From Propionibacterium sp. (lineage in GTDB: Bacteria; Actinomycetota; Actinomycetes; Propionibacteriales; Propionibacteriaceae): 33,977 nucleotides of DNA. This document shows, in pieces, positions 16,188 through 23,294 of the stretch. Below the pieces are notes generated by a model. The model saw only the letters and a program-made list of their open reading frames with translations, was not told where the DNA came from and ran no database searches. Made by a program: the position numbers and the translations under genes. Numbering within the stretch: position 1 is the first letter of the stretch; the number at the start of each line of letters is the position of its first letter. Location: the NCBI GenBank assembly GCA_022837595.1, contig JALHFX010000027.1:1-33977 (forward strand), written 5' to 3'.

Positions 16188-16873
16188 GGGGCGGTTTCGC
16201 GCAAGACGTAGCCGACCCCACGTACGGTGTGAATCAGCCGAGGCTCGCCCTCCTGCTCGGTCTTACGGCGCAGATAGCCGATGTAGACCTCTAATGAGTT
16301 CGCAGTCGTCGGGAAATCGAAGCCCCAAACCTCGTTCAGCAACCAGCTTCGCTCAAGCACGTGGCGCGGATGCTCCAAGAACGTCTGCAGCAGCGCGAAC
16401 TCGGTGCGCGTGAGACTGATCCGGCGCCCTCTACGGGTGACCTCGCGTGACGCGGTGTCCATCTGAAGGTCCTCGAAGACCAAGGTTTCCGGTGTGGCGT
16501 CTGACTCGGTGCGTGAGCGTCGAGTCAGCGCTCGGATTCGAGCGGTCAGCTCTTCCAAGGAGAAAGGCTTGACCATATAGTCGTCGGCTCCGGCGTCGAG
16601 CCCATCGACCCGATCACCAACCGCGTCTCGCGCAGTCAGGATCAAGATGGGCACGTCGTTGCCTGACTGACGCAGCATCCGAGTGGTCTCAAGACCGTCG
16701 AGTCTGGGCATCATCACGTCCATGACCACGGCATCCGGGCGAGTGGACGAAAGTTTGGCGAGTGCTTCCAGGCCGTCCTCTGCGGTGCTCACTTCGTAGC
16801 CACTGCCATACTGCAGTGAACGAGCCAGGGAATCGCGGACGGCCTGGTCGTCATCAACTACGAGGATATGCAT
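16184..16873 (-). CDS. Response regulator, OmpR/PhoB family, MprA-like
   Basis: This is the DNA-binding partner of the adjacent kinase, 229 aa. The receiver domain has acidic pocket residues Asp7-Asp9, phospho-acceptor Asp52 (VVMDVMMPRLDG), the Thr in LTARD and Lys in MVKPFSLEEL. The winged-helix domain contains ISLTRTEFALLQTFLEHPRHVLERSWLL and YIGYLRRKTE, then VRGVGYVLRE. The ATG at 16873 is preferred to an upstream in-frame start because MHILVVDDD is the family start. It also sits six bases after CAGGCT (16880-16885, minus strand), consistent with a leaderless transcript. First gene of a two-gene operon with the kinase. Confidence 0.92.
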   Translation of the reverse strand: MHILVVDDDQAVRDSLARSLQYGSGYEVSTAEDGLEALAKLSSTRPDAVVMDVMMPRLDGLETTRMLRQSGNDVPILILTARDAVGDRVDGLDAGADDYMVKPFSLEELTARIRALTRRSRTESDATPETLVFEDLQMDTASREVTRRGRRISLTRTEFALLQTFLEHPRHVLERSWLLNEVWGFDFPTTANSLEVYIGYLRRKTEQEGEPRLIHTVRGVGYVLRETAP

Positions 16874-16945
16874 ACCTATAGCCTGCCACATCCGTCCAGA
16901 TAGCTTGCCACATTCACCCCGCGTCGCGCGGCGGGGCGTCGGGCC

Positions 16946-17686
16946 TCAGGAATCGCGTTCCTCGACCGGATTGCGCGGTTCGAAGCGGACGAGCAACCGG
17001 TCGGCTTCTGCCGTGACCCAAGTGACTTTGCCGCGTCCAGCTACCTTCGTGCGTCCGGACGTGGCATCGATAATCAACGCAGTGTCCTCGTCGATGGCCA
17101 CGACGGTGCTCATCGGACCGACCTGCAGGGCTGCAAGTGCGCGCCCGATCAGATATTGGGTATCGGCGTGCGTCTCGATGCTTGGCCCGATCAGCCCGAG
17201 ACCCTCGCGGATATCCAGCTCTGTCGATCCCTCGCCGACGATCTCGGGTACCACTTGACGGCCCCTGTGCTTCCAGCCGCCGACGATTGCATGCCGTCCG
17301 ACGACCATCGCACCGGCTGACCACCCCAGATAGGGGATACCGCGGCGTACCTGAGTCGAGATCATCTCGCGCCAGCCGCTCAGCGCTTCCAGATAACCCG
17401 GCGTCCAGCCACCCGCGACGACAAGCCCGGCGAGGCCCTCCGGGTTGACGGGCCAAACGATGGGGCCCTCGTCCTCTTCGGTCAGCCAAATCGGCTCGAT
17501 CAGCGCCTCCGGATAGCGCGAAATGATGGGATCAGCGTAGTTATCAAGGAAAGACGCCGATTCCTCGGCTGAGCCGAGCATCGCGATGGCCACCCGGTCA
17601 CCACGATCGCGCACCTCCTCGACGAAGGCGTCGAGTACTGACGCCAGCGCTTGCGAAGGGTTCCCACCGACTAAATAGAGCGTCAT
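16946..17686 (-). CDS. Peptidase S51 / cyanophycinase-like, class I glutamine-amidotransferase-like protein
   Basis: This is a 246-aa cytoplasmic protein with the fold of dipeptidase E and cyanophycinase. LVVAGGWTPGYLEAL forms the conserved GG(W/N)-turn, and the nucleophile elbow GWSAGAMVVG holds Ser123. ETHADTQYLIGRALAAL follows the expected His-containing region, and a C-terminal beta-rich segment (TVVAIDEDTALIID) matches cyanophycinase-type proteins. Cyanophycin synthetase is not in the window, so the peptide substrate is unknown. The start at 17686 lies six bases after TAGGCT (17693-17698). That hexamer overlaps the end of the upstream phosphatase gene, so it may have its own leaderless transcript. 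Confidence 0.78.
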   Translation of the reverse strand: MTLYLVGGNPSQALASVLDAFVEEVRDRGDRVAIAMLGSAEESASFLDNYADPIISRYPEALIEPIWLTEEDEGPIVWPVNPEGLAGLVVAGGWTPGYLEALSGWREMISTQVRRGIPYLGWSAGAMVVGRHAIVGGWKHRGRQVVPEIVGEGSTELDIREGLGLIGPSIETHADTQYLIGRALAALQVGPMSTVVAIDEDTALIIDATSGRTKVAGRGKVTWVTAEADRLLVRFEPRNPVEERDS

Positions 17687-17692
17687 AAACCA

Positions 17693-17698
17693 AGCCTA
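17693..17698 (-). promoter_or_regulatory. -10-like box TAGGCT for the S51 gene
   Basis: On the minus strand TAGGCT is followed by six bases (TGGTTT) and the ATG at 17686. It overlaps the stop codon of the phosphatase gene. No ribosome-binding site lies between. Confidence 0.5.
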
Positions 17699-18163
17699 GT
17701 CACCGGTGTTGCGGATGGTGTCCAGTAAGCCGGGCATCGCCGCCTCGATCGCGACCAATGTGGCATCGAATGCAGCGGGGCCGTGGAACCAGGGATCGGG
17801 GATTCCGCTCCCGCGATCGGCATCCGGGTCGAAATCGGTGACCAACGTGAGGTTAGCGGCCTGTGGCGCCAGCCGACTCAATCGCGAAAGATGGCTCTGC
17901 TCGAACGCAAGCACTAGCGTCGATCGAGAAATCAGATCGCGGCTGATCTGCTTCGCTCGATGATTGCCTACCGGGTAGCCATGCTGGCGCAGCACTCGTG
18001 CAGCGCGAGGATCGATCGGATTACCGACCTCTTCGTCGCTGGTGCCCGCAGAATCGAAGCGTACGTCCACTCCAGCTCGGCGCGCCCACTCGCGTGCGAT
18101 CTGCTCGCCCATCGGTGAACGGCAGATATTGCCGAGGCAGACGAAGGTGATGAGGTTGGCCAC
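17696..18163 (-). CDS. Low-molecular-weight protein-tyrosine phosphatase
   Basis: Cytoplasmic phosphatase acting on phosphotyrosine proteins, 155 aa, the usual LMW-PTP size. The P-loop is CLGNICRS with nucleophile Cys9 and Arg15 in a CX5R pattern. The general-acid motif is IPDPWFHGP near residue 123. FDSAGTSDEEVGNPIDPRAARVLRQHGY is the conserved substrate-cleft region. The GTG start at 18163 lies six bases after TACACT on the minus strand, so the mRNA is probably leaderless. It is divergent from ornithine carbamoyltransferase, with about 50 bases for both promoters. The S51 gene follows 9 bases downstream. In actinobacteria such enzymes also affect polysaccharide export and signalling, but nothing here points to a partner kinase. 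Confidence 0.92.
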   Translation of the reverse strand: MANLITFVCLGNICRSPMGEQIAREWARRAGVDVRFDSAGTSDEEVGNPIDPRAARVLRQHGYPVGNHRAKQISRDLISRSTLVLAFEQSHLSRLSRLAPQAANLTLVTDFDPDADRGSGIPDPWFHGPAAFDATLVAIEAAMPGLLDTIRNTGD

Positions 18164-18169
18164 GTGCCG

Positions 18170-18175
18170 AGTGTA
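18170..18175 (-). promoter_or_regulatory. -10-like box TACACT for the phosphatase gene
   Basis: Read on the minus strand, TACACT plus six bases (CGGCAC) leads directly to the GTG at 18163. Confidence 0.5.
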
Positions 18176-18201
18176 TCGGTGGGTCTCGACAACGCAGGCA
18201 T

Positions 18202-18207
18202 TAGGCT
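18202..18207 (+). promoter_or_regulatory. -10-like box TAGGCT for ornithine carbamoyltransferase
   Basis: TAGGCT plus TCGGGC (six bases) leads directly to the ATG at 18214, with no ribosome-binding site. It is 27 bases from the divergent box at 18170-18175. Confidence 0.5.
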
Positions 18208-18213
18208 TCGGGC

Positions 18214-19212
18214 ATGCCGGATCTGCATAATCGCCATTTCCTCAAGGAAGCCGACTTCACGCGCGACGAGTGGCTCTATCTGCTCGACCTCGCGGCGCAG
18301 TTGAAGCAGGCCAAGTTCGAGCGATCTGAGAGGCAGCGCATGGTCGGTCGCAATCTGGCGCTGATCTTCGAAAAGACCTCGACTCGCACGCGCTGTTCCT
18401 TCGAAGTGGCTGCTCATGATCAGGGCGCGCATTGCACCTATTTGGATCCGGCGGGCTCGCAAATCGGACACAAGGAGTCGGTTGCCGACACCGCGCGGGT
18501 CTTGGGCAAGCTTTACGACGGCATCGAGTACCGAGGCTTCGAGCAGGAGCGCGTCGAGACGCTGGCGCGTCACGCCGGCGTGCCGGTCTGGAACGGGCTG
18601 ACCAACGAATGGCACCCGACGCAGATGTTGGCCGATCAACTGACTATGCGCGAATACCTCGGACGTGACCTCAATGAGGTGTCAATCGCCTATGTCGGCG
18701 ACGCGCGTTACAACATGGGCAATTCAACCCTGATCTCCAGTGCCTTGATGGGGTCGGACGTGCGCATCGTCGCACCCGAAGCGTTTCAGCCAGAACCTGA
18801 GGTGGCGGCTCTTGCTCGACGGCTGGCCGAGGGGTCGGGCGCTGAGATCACCATCACCGATGACATCGCTGCCGGGGTCAATGGGGTCGACATCGTCTAT
18901 ACCGACGTCTGGGTGTCGATGGGCGAGTCGAAGGACGCCTGGATGGCACGCATTGAGGCGCTCCGCGATTATCAGGTGAACTCCGGGCTTCTGCGGTTGA
19001 CCGGCAACTCGGAGGTTAAGGTAATGCACTGCCTGCCTGCCTTCCATGATCTCAACACGACAGTCGGACGCGAACTCTACGAGGCCAGTGGGATGGACGC
19101 TCTGGAGATCACCGACGAGGTCTTCGAAGCCAACGCCGACATCATCTTCGATCAGGCGGGCAACCGCATGCACACGATCAAGGCGGTGATGGTCGCCACC
19201 TTGGGCGACTAA
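18214..19212 (+). CDS. argF: Ornithine carbamoyltransferase (ArcB/ArgF type)
   Basis: Transfers a carbamoyl group between carbamoyl phosphate and ornithine to make citrulline, or runs in reverse in the arginine deiminase pathway. The 332-aa length and the FEKTSTRTRCSFEVAAHDQGAHCTYLD and QIGHKES stretches fit the ArcB/E. coli ArgI-like subgroup. Carbamoyl-phosphate binding is by STRTR near residue 55, HPTQ near residue 135 and HCLPAFHD. No arcA, arcC or other arg gene is in the window, so whether the enzyme is anabolic or catabolic is open. It is followed by a strong hairpin terminator and is therefore monocistronic. The start is leaderless by pattern. Confidence 0.93.
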   Translation: MPDLHNRHFLKEADFTRDEWLYLLDLAAQLKQAKFERSERQRMVGRNLALIFEKTSTRTRCSFEVAAHDQGAHCTYLDPAGSQIGHKESVADTARVLGKLYDGIEYRGFEQERVETLARHAGVPVWNGLTNEWHPTQMLADQLTMREYLGRDLNEVSIAYVGDARYNMGNSTLISSALMGSDVRIVAPEAFQPEPEVAALARRLAEGSGAEITITDDIAAGVNGVDIVYTDVWVSMGESKDAWMARIEALRDYQVNSGLLRLTGNSEVKVMHCLPAFHDLNTTVGRELYEASGMDALEITDEVFEANADIIFDQAGNRMHTIKAVMVATLGD

Positions 19213-19227
19213 GTGTGGGTCATCGAC

Positions 19228-19257
19228 AGCCCATGGACGACATCTCGTCCATGGGCT
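19228..19257 (+). terminator. Hairpin terminator after ornithine carbamoyltransferase
   Basis: Perfect 13-bp arms AGCCCATGGACGA (19228-19240) and TCGTCCATGGGCT (19245-19257) with a four-base loop lie 16 bases after the stop codon. No T-tract follows, as is common in high-GC actinobacteria. Confidence 0.75.
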
Positions 19258-19360
19258 CGTCCGTATCGCCTCCGATGGTCGGGCGTCGTCGTTCGACCGG
19301 TCCCGGCAGGTCAAGGCAGAGGCCGGACGGCCGCGGCTTCCGAAAAACACAGTTGAGCGT

Positions 19361-19430
19361 GCAGCGACTACCGGAATGCGCAGCGGCTACCGGACGTTCG
19401 GTAGCCGCTGCAATTATCGGTAGCCGCTGC
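19361..19430. repeat. Palindromic array of four 13-bp modules at exact 19-bp spacing
   Basis: Modules are GCAGCGACTACCG (19361-19373), GCAGCGGCTACCG (19380-19392), then the reverse complement CGGTAGCCGCTGC at 19399-19411 and 19418-19430. Each is separated by exactly six unrelated bases. The first differs from the rest by one base. The block can fold as one long hairpin or as nested cruciforms. It is non-coding and lies in the 473-base gap 19213-19685. Confidence 0.9.
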
Positions 19431-19440
19431 GATCCTGGGC

Positions 19441-19550
19441 CTCGGCTGGTCTCGGCCTGCGTCGTTGTGATCGCGGCGGGGCCGCTCAACAACTTCCTGG
19501 GCCTCGCCAGCTCGAGCAAGCTCGGCTGGTCTCGGCCTGCGTCGTTGTGA
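19441..19550. repeat. 30-bp direct repeat, copies 80 bp apart
   Basis: CTCGGCTGGTCTCGGCCTGC followed by GTCGTTGTGA occurs identically at 19441-19470 and 19521-19550. A shorter CCTGGGCCTCG also repeats between them (19434-19444 and 19496-19506). No coding sequence is evident. Confidence 0.9.
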
Positions 19551-19602
19551 GAAGTGCACAAAGCATGGGTCTCAGTTCCGTACAACTAGGGATTCCCACT
19601 CG

Positions 19603-19655
19603 AACCTACGGTTGGGTAACCTGTAAAAGGCGAGAAACCTACGGTCCAGTAGGTT
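19603..19655 (+). promoter_or_regulatory. Candidate operators upstream of the 2-oxoacid dehydrogenase operon
   Basis: AACCTACGGT occurs at 19603-19612 and 19636-19645, 33 bp apart (about three helical turns). The second copy belongs to a palindrome AACCTAC-N6-GTAGGTT (19636-19655), and the first is followed by GGTT-GGGT-AACC (19610-19621). The spacing and symmetry suggest a dimeric regulator. The -35 and -10 elements are not clear. Confidence 0.5.
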
Positions 19656-19685
19656 ACGACGATACGGCGACGCCAGGAGGCCATA

Positions 19686-20837
19686 ATGAACACTGCGATG
19701 TCTATTGGACGGCCGACCGACCGACCCTCTGCCCAGCCAGGACGCTTCCAGCCCCAGCAGCCTGTTGAGACCCCACTCGTGCAACTGCTGCGCCCTGACG
19801 GCACGTTGACCAGCGATCCCGATTTCGCGCCGACGCTCAGTGCGGGACAGGTCGCCGAGATGCTCCGTGATATGACCCTGATCAGGCGTTTCGACACCGA
19901 AGGCACCGCATTGCAGCGCAAAGGCCAGCTCAGCCTGTGGGCTCCGTTGCTCGGCCAGGAGGCTATCCAGGTGGGAGTTCACGCCGCTCTCGGCCAGCAT
20001 GATCACGTCTTTCCCAGCCACCGCGAACATGGTCTCGCGATGCTGATGGGGTTGCCGGTCGAGCGGCTTCTCGGCATCTTCACCGGCCAGGAGACCGGTG
20101 ATTGGGACGCTGACGAGGTGCGTTTCCATCACCTCAATATGGTCATCGGTGGTCACACCCTGCATGGCGTCGGCTACGCAATGGCTCAGCAGCGCGATCG
20201 GCAGGCCGATGCGGCTGCGGACGACGGCGTCAGCCTGATCATCCACGGCGACGGCGCCATCAGCGAGGGTGACGTCAACGAGGCTTACATTTTCGCAGCG
20301 GCTTACCAGGCGCCCGCAGTCTTCCTTTGCGTCAACAACCAGTGGGCGATCAGCGAACCCGTCGAACGCCAATCCATCGTCCCGCTCTATCAGCGCGCCT
20401 GGGGTTTTGGGATCCCGAGCGTGCGCGTCGACGGCAACGACGTGCTCGCAGTACACGCGGCCATGCAGTGGGCTCTCGACCGAGCTCGCAACGGTGAAGG
20501 CCCCAGTTTCATCGAAGCGTTCACCTACCGCGTGGGCGCGCACACCACCAGCGATGACCCCACCAAATACCGCAGCAAAGAAGAGACCGCCGACTGGCAG
20601 ATCAAAGATCCTCTCAGCCGCACCGAAACCTGGCTACGCAGCGAGGGAGCCTGGGACGACGCCCAGCAAGCGCATCTCGACCAAGAAGCAGAGGCCTTCG
20701 GTGCGCAGGTGCGCTCCGCGGTGAACAACGTGACCACTCCGAGGTTCGAAGAGATCTTCGACCGTGTCTACGCTGAACCGACCCCCGATCTGATCGCGCA
20801 GCGGGCGCAGGTTTTACGCGAGGTGGCCGCCCTGTGA
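19686..20837 (+). CDS. 2-oxoacid dehydrogenase E1 component, alpha subunit
   Basis: Thiamine-diphosphate-dependent decarboxylase subunit of a pyruvate or branched-chain 2-oxoacid dehydrogenase, 383 aa. The ThDP motif GDGAISEGDVNEA...CVNNQWAIS lies near residues 187-222. MLRDMTLIRRFDTEGTALQRKGQLSLWAPLLGQEA is the family-typical start of the fold, and YRVGAHTTSDDPTKYRSKEE is the phosphorylation-loop equivalent. A poorly conserved N-terminal tail of about 45 residues precedes it. The ATG at 19686 has GGAGG seven bases upstream. Its TGA overlaps the GTG of the beta subunit. Sequence alone does not separate pyruvate from branched-chain specificity. Confidence 0.92.
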   Translation: MNTAMSIGRPTDRPSAQPGRFQPQQPVETPLVQLLRPDGTLTSDPDFAPTLSAGQVAEMLRDMTLIRRFDTEGTALQRKGQLSLWAPLLGQEAIQVGVHAALGQHDHVFPSHREHGLAMLMGLPVERLLGIFTGQETGDWDADEVRFHHLNMVIGGHTLHGVGYAMAQQRDRQADAAADDGVSLIIHGDGAISEGDVNEAYIFAAAYQAPAVFLCVNNQWAISEPVERQSIVPLYQRAWGFGIPSVRVDGNDVLAVHAAMQWALDRARNGEGPSFIEAFTYRVGAHTTSDDPTKYRSKEETADWQIKDPLSRTETWLRSEGAWDDAQQAHLDQEAEAFGAQVRSAVNNVTTPRFEEIFDRVYAEPTPDLIAQRAQVLREVAAL

Positions 20838-21844
20838 GCCAGTTGAACTCCGCAGCACCTAACCAGACCACCACGACGCTCACCCTCGCCAAGGCCCTGA
20901 ACGCAGGCATGCGTGCTGCGCTCGCCGCCGACCCGAAGGTGCTGCTCTACGGTGAGGACATCGGCTCCCTCGGAGGTGTCTTCCGCGTCACCGAACACCT
21001 TCAGAAGGAGTTCGGTGAAGAGCGGGTGCTCGATTCACCGCTCGCAGAATCAGGGCTCATCGGCACCGCGATCGGCATGGCTCAGCGGGGTTATCGTCCG
21101 GTCGTCGAGTTACAATTCGACGGTTTCGTCTTCCCCGGATTCGATCAGATCACCCAACAGCTGGCCAAGCTGCGCTTCCGCTCGCAAGGACGCGTGGAGC
21201 TGCCGGTGGTCGTCCGGTTCCCCTATGGCGGGGGCATCGGCAGCATCGAGAACCATTCCGAGTCGGTTGAGGCCTACTTCGCGCACACCCCCGGACTCAC
21301 GGTGGTCACCCCGTCGAATCCCAACGATGGCTACTGGATGATTCAGCAGGCGATCGCCACTCCCGATCCGGTGATCTTCCTCGAGCCGAAGCGGCGCTAC
21401 CACGAGAAGGGTGTCGTCCAGCTGGATGCGCCGGCGCACGGCCTGCATGAAGCCGCGGTAGTACGCCCGGGTACAGATCTGACCTTGATCTGCTGGGGCC
21501 CGATGGTACGCACCTGCCTGGACGCGGCCGCGGCCGCCGAGAAAGAAGGACGCGACCTCGAGGTTGTTGACGTGCGCAGTTTGCAACCGCTCGACTTCGC
21601 GACGATCGCGCGAAGCGTCGAACACACTTCGCGTGCAATCGTCGTCCACGAGGCGCAGCGCAACTACGGGCCCGGTGCAGAGCTCGCAGCCCGACTGCAG
21701 GAGGAACTCTTCTATGTGATGGAGTCGCCAGTACTGCGAGTCAGCGGCTACGACACCCCGTATCCGCCGAGCAAGCTCGAATCCGACTGGCTACCGAATC
21801 TCGACCGGGTGCTGGCCGCAGTCGATCAATCCATGGCCTACTGA
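20834..21844 (+). CDS. 2-oxoacid dehydrogenase E1 component, beta subunit
   Basis: Partner of the alpha subunit in the E1 heterotetramer, 336 aa. LLYGEDIGSLGGVFRVTEHLQKEFG carries the conserved Glu that activates ThDP. DSPLAESGLIGTAIGMA, FPYGGGIGSIENHSES and VVTPSNPNDGYWMI are diagnostic of E1-beta, and the C-terminal transketolase domain ends with VSGYDTPYPPSKLE. The GTG start at 20834 overlaps the alpha stop codon (GTGA), giving one-to-one translational coupling. The E2 gene begins 14 bases after its stop. Confidence 0.93.
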   Translation: MSQLNSAAPNQTTTTLTLAKALNAGMRAALAADPKVLLYGEDIGSLGGVFRVTEHLQKEFGEERVLDSPLAESGLIGTAIGMAQRGYRPVVELQFDGFVFPGFDQITQQLAKLRFRSQGRVELPVVVRFPYGGGIGSIENHSESVEAYFAHTPGLTVVTPSNPNDGYWMIQQAIATPDPVIFLEPKRRYHEKGVVQLDAPAHGLHEAAVVRPGTDLTLICWGPMVRTCLDAAAAAEKEGRDLEVVDVRSLQPLDFATIARSVEHTSRAIVVHEAQRNYGPGAELAARLQEELFYVMESPVLRVSGYDTPYPPSKLESDWLPNLDRVLAAVDQSMAY

Positions 21845-21858
21845 TAAGGACGATCGAA

Positions 21859-23184
21859 ATGTATGCGTTCAATCTTCCCGACCCCGGTGAGGGCCTGACC
21901 GAAGCCGAGATCACCCAGTGGCTGGTCTCCGAGGGCGATGAGGTGCGCATCAACGACATCCTCGTCGAGATCGAGACTGCCAAATCGCTTGTCGAATTGC
22001 CCAGCCCAGTTTCAGGTAAGGTGCATCGGCTCCTGGTCGAGGTCGGCCAGACCATTGAAATCGGCACCCCGATCATCGAAATCGACGATGGCTCCGGCGA
22101 CCCCGCAATGGACACCGTCGAGGCGGCCGCAGATCGCCCTGAGGTGCTCGGTGAGACCGAAGAAGAACCGAAACACCTGGTCGGTGCTGGTCCGCTCCCT
22201 GAGCCGACCAGCAGGCGTCGTCCACCGGTCGAGGTGCCGGCCGCCCAGCAGGAACCAGCGGCGGTCGAACACCACGGTGCCGTGACGACAGCGGTCGGCA
22301 AGGTGCTCGCCAAACCCCTCGTCCGCAGGCTGGCCCGAGATCTGGGCGTCAAATTATCCAGCATCCGCCCGACCGGCCCCAACGGAACGGTGAGCCGGGA
22401 AGACGTCGAGGCGGCCGCAGGTCTCGGCAAGCCCGTGGCGGCTGTGCTCGAAGTGAGCGCCGCAACCGACCCACTCGCCGGGCATACCGCGCCGATTCGT
22501 GGTGTCCGTAAGGCGACTGCGCAGAATGTGGCGGCATCGGTAGCCAAACATGTGCACGTCACCGAGTTCAACACGATTGACGTTTCCGCGATGAAGTCCT
22601 TGGTCGAGCGGCTCAAGGAACGCCGTGAGTTCCGCGGCCTACATGTCTCGCCGCTGCTGCTCCACGCCAAGGCGGTCTGTCTGGCACTGGCTCGGCATCC
22701 CGAAATGAATGCCACCTGGGATGGCGAGGCCGGGCAAATCCAATATCACGATGACGTCAATCTCGGTATCGCAGCGGCTACTCCGCGCGGGCTCCTCGTC
22801 CCGGTGATCAAAGCAGCCGACAAGATGAACCTGGTCGAGCTCTGCCGGGCGATCAACGATCTGGTGACCACGGCACGTGAAGGTCGGCTACAGCCCACCG
22901 ACTACAGCGGTGGCACCTTCAGCATCACCAACGTCGGGGTCTTCGGCATCGACACCGGCACCCCGATCATCAACGGGGACGAATCGGCGATCCTCGCGAT
23001 GGGCGCAGTCAAACGGCGCCCATGGGTCGTCGGCAGTGGAGACACCGAACGCATCGAACCGCGTTGGGTGACAACGCTGGCCGTCAGCTTCGATCATCAG
23101 CTCATCGACGGCGAACAGGGTTCGCTGTTCTTGGCGGATGTCTCGACGGTGCTCAGTGAGCCGGAACTGGCGCTGCTGTTCTGA
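21859..23184 (+). CDS. Dihydrolipoamide acyltransferase E2 of a 2-oxoacid dehydrogenase
   Basis: Core of the complex: transfers the acyl group from E1 to CoA through a lipoyl arm, 441 aa. It has one lipoyl domain (residues 1-77, attachment Lys42 in ETAKSLVE), a Pro/Ala/Glu-rich linker (78-145) and a peripheral-subunit-binding domain (152-187; PLVRRLARDLGVKLSSI). The catalytic domain ends with the active-site motif SFDHQLIDGEQGS. The usual DHR of this motif is DHQ here, but His and Asp are retained. A single lipoyl domain and the gene order E1a-E1b-E2 fit the Bkd/Pdh type. No E3 (lipoamide dehydrogenase) gene follows, so E3 must be supplied from elsewhere. Confidence 0.93.
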   Translation: MYAFNLPDPGEGLTEAEITQWLVSEGDEVRINDILVEIETAKSLVELPSPVSGKVHRLLVEVGQTIEIGTPIIEIDDGSGDPAMDTVEAAADRPEVLGETEEEPKHLVGAGPLPEPTSRRRPPVEVPAAQQEPAAVEHHGAVTTAVGKVLAKPLVRRLARDLGVKLSSIRPTGPNGTVSREDVEAAAGLGKPVAAVLEVSAATDPLAGHTAPIRGVRKATAQNVAASVAKHVHVTEFNTIDVSAMKSLVERLKERREFRGLHVSPLLLHAKAVCLALARHPEMNATWDGEAGQIQYHDDVNLGIAAATPRGLLVPVIKAADKMNLVELCRAINDLVTTAREGRLQPTDYSGGTFSITNVGVFGIDTGTPIINGDESAILAMGAVKRRPWVVGSGDTERIEPRWVTTLAVSFDHQLIDGEQGSLFLADVSTVLSEPELALLF

Positions 23185-23259
23185 TGCACTCAATGTGCAA
23201 CCGCTGTGGCAGAACCGCGCCAGGAGACCGAGCGTTCGCAATCTCATCAATGACTCATC

Positions 23260-23288
23260 CAGACATCTGGGTGCTGGCGCAATAGCAT
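23260..23288 (+). promoter_or_regulatory. Promoter of alr, leaderless
   Basis: CAGACA (23260-23265) and TAGCAT (23283-23288) are 17 bases apart. TAGCAT is followed by six bases and the GTG at 23295, so transcription would start at the start codon. This is the clearest two-element promoter of the leaderless set. Confidence 0.55.
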
Positions 23289-23294
23289 GCAAGA

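Noticed and set aside
19361..19550. CRISPR array
   Set aside because: The repeat units are only 13 bp with six-base spacers and reverse orientation halfway; the 30-bp repeat has two copies only; no cas genes.
19213..19685. Small protein genes in the 473-base gap
   Set aside because: Short open frames on both strands run through the repeats and terminator and have no ribosome-binding sites or recognisable domains.
19572..20543. 323-codon minus-strand frame over E1alpha
   Set aside because: Fully antisense to a clear E1alpha gene and crossing the repeat-rich gap; no domain.
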